A program made the position numbers and the translations under genes. A DNA stretch of 64,000 nucleotides from Beroe forskalii (Eukaryota > Ctenophora > Nuda > Beroida > Beroidae), in the NCBI GenBank assembly GCA_011033025.1, contig WFMF01000320.1, positions 143,276 through 207,275 on the forward strand, written 5' to 3'. This document shows, one piece after another, positions 59,501 to 64,000 of the stretch (positions within the stretch are counted from its first letter, which is position 1; every line of letters begins with the position of its first letter). The notes beneath the pieces were generated by a model. It worked only from the letters and a program-made list of their open reading frames with translations. It was not told the origin of the DNA and searched no databases.

Positions 59501-62500
59501 CCTGGGGGCAGTGGAGTGTAGTGACCCTGGGGCAGTGGAGTGTAGTGACCCTGGGGGCAGTGGAGTGTAGTGACCCTGGGGGCAGTGGAGTGTAGTGACC
59601 CTGGGGGCAGTGGAGTGACCCTAGGGCACCCTGGGGGGCAGTGGAGTGTAGTGACCCTGGGGGCAGTGGAGTGTAGTGACCCTGGGGCAGTGGAGTGTAG
59701 TGACCCTGGGGGCAGTGGAGTGTAGTGACCCTGGGGGCAGTGGAGTGACCCTTAGCAGTGGAGTGCGACCCTGGGGCATCGGAGTGTAGTGACCCTGGGG
59801 CAGTGGAGTGTAGTGACCCTGGGGGCAGTGGAGTGTAGTGACCCTGGGGGCAGTGGAGTGTAGTGACCCTGGGGGCAGTGGAGTGTAGTGACCCTGGGGC
59901 AGTGGAGGCGCTAAGAGGAACTGTTTCACTTGGATAATATAATGAGTACATCCTGTAGCTAAATGTTGCAGATCATCAATATTATTTATTGATATATATT
60001 TAGTTATATTAAATCAGTTTTCACACTGTTCGCTGTAGATCAGTTACTCAAGATATATCACTGACCATCAACTCATCATGACTAGATGATATCATACCAG
60101 TGCCCACCCACCTTATCACAGGGCATACAGTACTGGGAGCCCTCTTCCACAGAGTAGTAGCCTGCTTTACACTTGATGCACGCTTCCTGGCCTTGGTCAC
60201 TCTGGTGCCAGCCCACCTGGCACTGCGTACACTCACTGGATGGGGTGATGGTTTAAATACTTTATATCATTTGACTCACGGCCCCTTGGCCGAGTTTTAA
60301 ATCCAGTTTACGGAGCCGCCTCTCAACTTTTGCTCGGATCGTTGAATAATATTGTTACTACACACCATATTGGTGAGGATTTATCATATTGCACTCGGCT
60401 TCGCCTCGAGAAATATTCACCAATCCACACCTCCATAGTGTGTTGTAACAGTATATTACCAATGTGTAATTGTATAGATGGGCACTTTGGGCCCCAAACG
60501 TTTTGAATTGTGGATATTTATCCTATTAATTAATCAATTGTATAGTGCCAAGAAATAAATCAAAAACATTGTTTACCTAGGAATAAATAAATATATTATT
60601 TACCTGCTGCCCTCACTGCCTGCCACAGTGCCCACGGGGCAGGGGATGCAGGACTGCGAGCCCTGGGGGGAGAAGAAGCCTCGGCTGCACTCCTGAAAAT
60701 GGTTTTTACAGTGCACAATCACATCTAGTAGATTATTTTCTCATGGTTACATAAGGAAGCTTCTTGGTTACGCTGAGGGAAAGTACTTAATCTTAAGGTC
60801 AGTTAAGTTAACAAGGCTATCTTGACCCCTTTTACTTTTCCGATATTAGCGAAAAATACGGGCCCGGATATTTCGTTTCTGTGAAACTTGTCTGTATTAA
60901 TATTATATCCCCCTATATCCAGTGAATGGTTACCTTGCAAGATGTTTTCCCAGTGAGGTCCTGGTAGGTGCCTGCTGCACAAGGTACACACTCTGAGCTC
61001 CCCGGGTTACTCTGGTAGGTGCCCTTCTCACACTCCGTACACTCTGCAGACCCTTCAGCGGAGTACTGACCTGTAGGGAGGGTTAGATACGGTAAATACA
61101 CACTTGGGTGTGGAATTACCACTTTAATGTAGGTAAGGTTATGGGGGTATATTTAAAACATTTTATTTCCATATATTTGTGGGTAAGATTATTAACTTTT
61201 GGGCGAATTTATTGGCAGTCCTGTAACACTTGATGTAATTTGGGGTGGCAATGAAAATTGAATCTGAAAGACATGGCAAACAAACATTCCAAGTTTATTA
61301 AACGCGCAGAATTACCAGCTTTGCACTCGGTGCACTCGAGTATGGGCTCGTAATCGTCCATGTAGGTGGAGAACCACCCTGCTTCACACATCACACAGAC
61401 CGGGTCTTTGTTTTGCTCATGCACCCCCTTCTGTCCTGTGGAGACAAGTCTGTTATCGCTGCAGTGATACACAATACACATGGACTCAGATAAACTGAAA
61501 ATTTGAGGGGCGAAAATTAGAGAGTTCTCACCATAACCTTATTTAGGAATGATGAAAACCTTCGATGAAAACGTTTTCAGCAATCTTGTGATTAACTTTG
61601 TCAGCTGAATTAATCTAAACTTTAAATTAATGTTCAATCTCACCCTCGGGACATCTAACGCAGGTCTGAGTGCCTGGTTTCCAGCCCTTCTCACAGTCGT
61701 ACTTATTGGACGGCAGTCCGGCTATCTTGATCTCATTCACCACTAGATTCTGGGGGCTGTTGTGCTTCAGAATTATCTGTTTCGTCTGAGCATTGGCGCC
61801 ACACCCCACTTCGGACTCGAAGAAACCGACTGTTTTCGTGGACGCGGCGCCCTCTGTGGGTGTGGCATTGCCTGCATCGTCTCTCCCACAGGGCCACTCC
61901 TCCCCGTTCCGTGGTATGGCCTTGTAGTACACCTGAGCGGGGATTCGTTGTTTAGTTTCATTCATTCAAGCACTAAGATGGAAGACTGACTACCTTTCTA
62001 AATCATGGCTTAATAGGTCAATATTTCAAATTATTTACGAAATTAGATTGTCCTGATCAGTTATCAGTACCAATTCTAAGGTTAGGCTCTTGATCGATCA
62101 ATATTTCAAATAAGTTATTAAATGAACTTTCCCGATCAGTCCCAAGTCTAAGTATAATAGGTAGTAAAATCAAATAAATCTGTCCCAATCAAATAAATCA
62201 GTGTAAACCTGCCAGCCGTTCACGTCGCCTATTCTCTTCCCGTAGATGAGCACTTTGTTGACACCGTAGCTATCATCTCCATCAGAAGGCGTCGGGAAGG
62301 ATATGTAAAGCGTGATCTGAGAAATGTTCAGAGTTATGTGAGAAATGTTCAGAGTGATGTGAGATAACTATAACATGGTTTCGCTTTGGGAGCAATTGGA
62401 AAATGATACGAGAAATTTTTGGAAAACAGGAGATTTCGAATAACATGTGCCAGTCGTCGTAATAATGTTCAGAAAACATGTATTTCTGGATTTTGACGTG

Positions 62501-62692
62501 ATTCAGTCACCCAACAAATTGTAAATTTGTAATATTTTTTATCATCTTTGACAATTCCAGGTACCGGTTCTGTCGAAGTGAAGGTATATCCGTTCTCCAT
62601 GACATTGTCAATCAGAGGATTGTAGATGTCTTGTACATCATCTTGGTCAACTATAGCCGCATCCGTAGCAATGTTGGAATACTGCCCCAAAT
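50535..62692 (-). CDS. Adhesion GPCR with ephrin-receptor-like (GCC2/GCC3) cysteine-rich ectodomain
   Basis: About 26 exons in phase, high to low: 62511-62692, 62209-62315, 61644-61932, 61316-61435, 60934-61070, 60604-60692, 60112-60235, 58445-58602, 58024-58171, 57601-57795, 56522-56798, 56288-56406, 55956-56120, 55512-55673, 54949-55322, 54607-54802, 54066-54422, 53704-53859, 53275-53509, 52991-53094, 52457-52563, 52168-52286, 51783-51933, 51383-51509, 50991-51191 and 50535-50801; ~1555 residues. Residues ~185-670 hold about a dozen C-x-x-C-x-x-G-x-(Y/F) repeats of the ephrin-receptor-like type. Residues ~760-1060 form an acidic, Pro-rich stalk. The GPS is GCSCSHM|TSFAIMM (~1148), the site where family members self-cleave. 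Seven TM segments follow, one per exon from 53275 to 50991, then an Ala/Pro/Lys-rich tail ending in acidic residues. It should be a surface receptor with a tethered agonist. The signal-peptide exon was not found, so the N-terminus is open; the ligand is unknown. Confidence 0.95.
56799..57430 (-). repeat. ~60-bp exon-edge minisatellite at a GPCR acceptor
   Basis: About ten copies. On the minus strand each reads TTAGTTCCTCCTTGCAG|GGG followed by AGCATGTCTCC and CCTCCTGTCT, i.e. the acceptor plus the first ~35 coding bases of exon 56522-56798. G-run length varies between copies (seven to nine G). Confidence 0.94.
58603..59907 (-). repeat. 24-25-bp exon-edge minisatellite at a GPCR acceptor (~52 copies)
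   Basis: On the minus strand the unit is CACTCCACTGCCCCCAG|GGTCACTA. It is the acceptor and first coding bases of exon 58445-58602, repeated through the intron up to about 59907. The length alternates between 24 and 25 bp through the C-run. It produces a 513-codon Pro/His/Ser/Leu-rich spurious minus-strand frame. Confidence 0.96.
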
Positions 62693-64000
62693 CTTGGTAG
62701 ACAAGCAATGTTAGTGCATAGAATATATATCAACACAGATTTACATTCAAAATATAAAATCACGATTTTTTTAAAATTAATATTTGATTTCCTTACAGGT
62801 TGTATCTGGTTATTTGGGATTTTGCCTGGGTTGGGGACTATAGGAAAGTGGGAATGAATTGACGAATAACTCGGCAATTACTGTACATATTATCAAACAT
62901 CGAGTAGACTTGGAGTATTTGGGGATATTGGGATAGTATTCCCGAGTACCTAGATGAACTTAATCACTGCTGGAGTCCCACATCAGACGTTATATTCATT
63001 AACAACGGTACAGGAGAACACACAAGTTGACAACATGAGAACATATTTAGGACACAAACACGTATGACAGGTCGTATTGAAACATTCGAACACTGAACTG
63101 ATTCAAAAGGATACGTGAGGTATTATGCAACCGACAGTGTGGCTGCTGGGCTCCTTTCAATGTGCCTGAAATGGAAATGTGGTTAGTGCACTAGTAATGC
63201 GGCGAGTTATGATGTCGAGCACCGAAGGGGCGAGCCGTAAATTACGTATTAAATATACTGCAATCACTATAGGGGATGAACATATTTCAATAAGATTTGT
63301 TTAGAAAGCCGCTCGTTTTAATAGCAGTCTCACAACAAAACTTATCAAAATTCAAAATATTTGCGTCGTTTCAGTATTAGTGAAGTATCATACATGAAAT
63401 TTAGTTATATTAAATATATAGTTAATTGGTTAGTAACATAATCATGGGGTGATTTGTGAAAATTTGAGAAAATAGAGAAATAGGACAATTTTGTCAAAAT
63501 CTATATTATTATCATGGATTTCACAAAATTAACCAGGAATTCTAAGAACTTTCAGCTAGGGTTTTCAACCCACACACCAAAACACTTGGACCAGGACGAA
63601 GACAACCAAGGCGTACATACATACATTGCACAAGTTCTCGGTTACATTGCTTTCAAAAGGATACTGGGGGTTTCAATCAGGATCTGGTACATTTCCAATC
63701 CACCCATCGGAGAATTCGGACATGAATTCGGGACAGACTTCATTTCGGACAAGTTCTGTCGTCAGCCGGGATACCATTTCTGCGATTCAGCATTGTAAAC
63801 ATTTGAGGGGATATGAAACTTCTTTGTGACAAATATGCCTAAATTAGGAAAAAGTTCTAACTTAACCATCATCAATGAAATATCATCTATGAAAATATCA
63901 ATGAAATATCAATGAAATATCATCGATATCTGAAATCTCATAAAGTACAGATATATCCAGGTTCTACTGCATTCAATGAGAAGAAACTGTAAGTGTGGAC
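62693..64000. other. Upstream region of the adhesion GPCR; no certain exon
   Basis: The GPCR leader exon and promoter should lie here on the minus strand. A minus-strand acceptor at CCATTTCAG (about 63164) opens a modest frame, but I could not tie it in phase to 62692. A plus-strand frame at 63514-63798 (94 codons) has no recognisable motif. At the far end, short ATCAATGAAATATC repeats lie at about 63870-63920. Confidence 0.35.

Noticed and set aside
58410-59951. 513-codon minus-strand ORF as a repetitive Pro/His-rich protein
   Set aside because: It is the 24-25-bp minisatellite read through in one frame from a real GPCR exon; the genuine exon is only 58445-58602.
63514-63829. 94- and 67-codon plus-strand ORFs upstream of the GPCR
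   Set aside because: No motif, overlapping in different frames, no convincing promoter or splice context.
1-64000. tRNA, rRNA or snRNA genes
   Set aside because: Scanned by eye for tRNA A/B-box pairs with acceptor stems and for conserved rRNA words; nothing convincing. A covariance-model scan could still find some.

Overview
This window is from an invertebrate animal nuclear genome. The genes have GT-AG introns of roughly 0.1-7 kb, and the gene content is metazoan: an adhesion GPCR, an astacin protease, an ETS-type Pointed domain, ShKT peptides, a fatty-acid transport protein and a Lifeguard/TMBIM protein. A non-bilaterian such as a cnidarian is plausible, but the sequence alone does not settle the phylum. 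I saw no prokaryotic, organellar, rRNA or tRNA signal.

Layout. 0-3 kb: retrotransposon remnant, short tandem arrays, palindromes and a MITE-like element. 3.1-3.8 kb (+): intronless TMBIM/Lifeguard membrane protein. 4.4-5.1 kb (+): unrecognised two-exon coding fragment. 6.4-10.9 kb: a giant inverted repeat (two ~1.18-kb arms around ~2.1 kb of degenerate short repeats). 12.3-21.4 kb (+): astacin zinc protease; its 6.6-kb first visible intron contains a complete secreted three-ShKT-domain gene on the same strand (15.4-16.2 kb) and a ~2.35-kb transposon-like element. 22.3-24.1 kb (-): gene with a Pointed (PNT/SAM) domain, an apparent membrane segment and no ETS domain in view. 24.7-36.8 kb: repeat-rich tract with a large tandem segmental duplication; each unit carries exons of an Ig-like protein interrupted by perfect collagen-type Gly-X-Y triplets. 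39.2-48.9 kb (+): 13-exon SLC27A/FATP acyl-CoA synthetase/transporter with one apparent +1 frameshift. 50.5-62.7 kb (-): ~26-exon adhesion GPCR with a long ephrin-receptor-like cysteine-rich ectodomain, acidic stalk, GPS and seven TM segments. The FATP and GPCR genes converge on a hairpin-rich intergenic region.

The most unusual signal is a theme rather than a gene. At least six minisatellites start exactly at an exon/intron boundary and repeat the exon edge plus its splice site into the intron, or from the terminal coding segment in one case. They lie in four genes: astacin (5 copies of ~30 bp), Ig/collagen-like (20 x 33 bp), FATP intron 9 (~10 x 53 bp), FATP intron 10 (~58 x 38 bp), and two GPCR introns (~10 x ~60 bp and ~52 x 24-25 bp). 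Both donor- and acceptor-seeded arrays occur. They place dozens of near-identical decoy splice sites beside the true one, and they generate long spurious ORFs.

I see no shared pathway among the genes. The astacin and ShKT genes are both secreted-protein genes, and the ShKT gene may have originated from an astacin-ShKT architecture, but that is inference.
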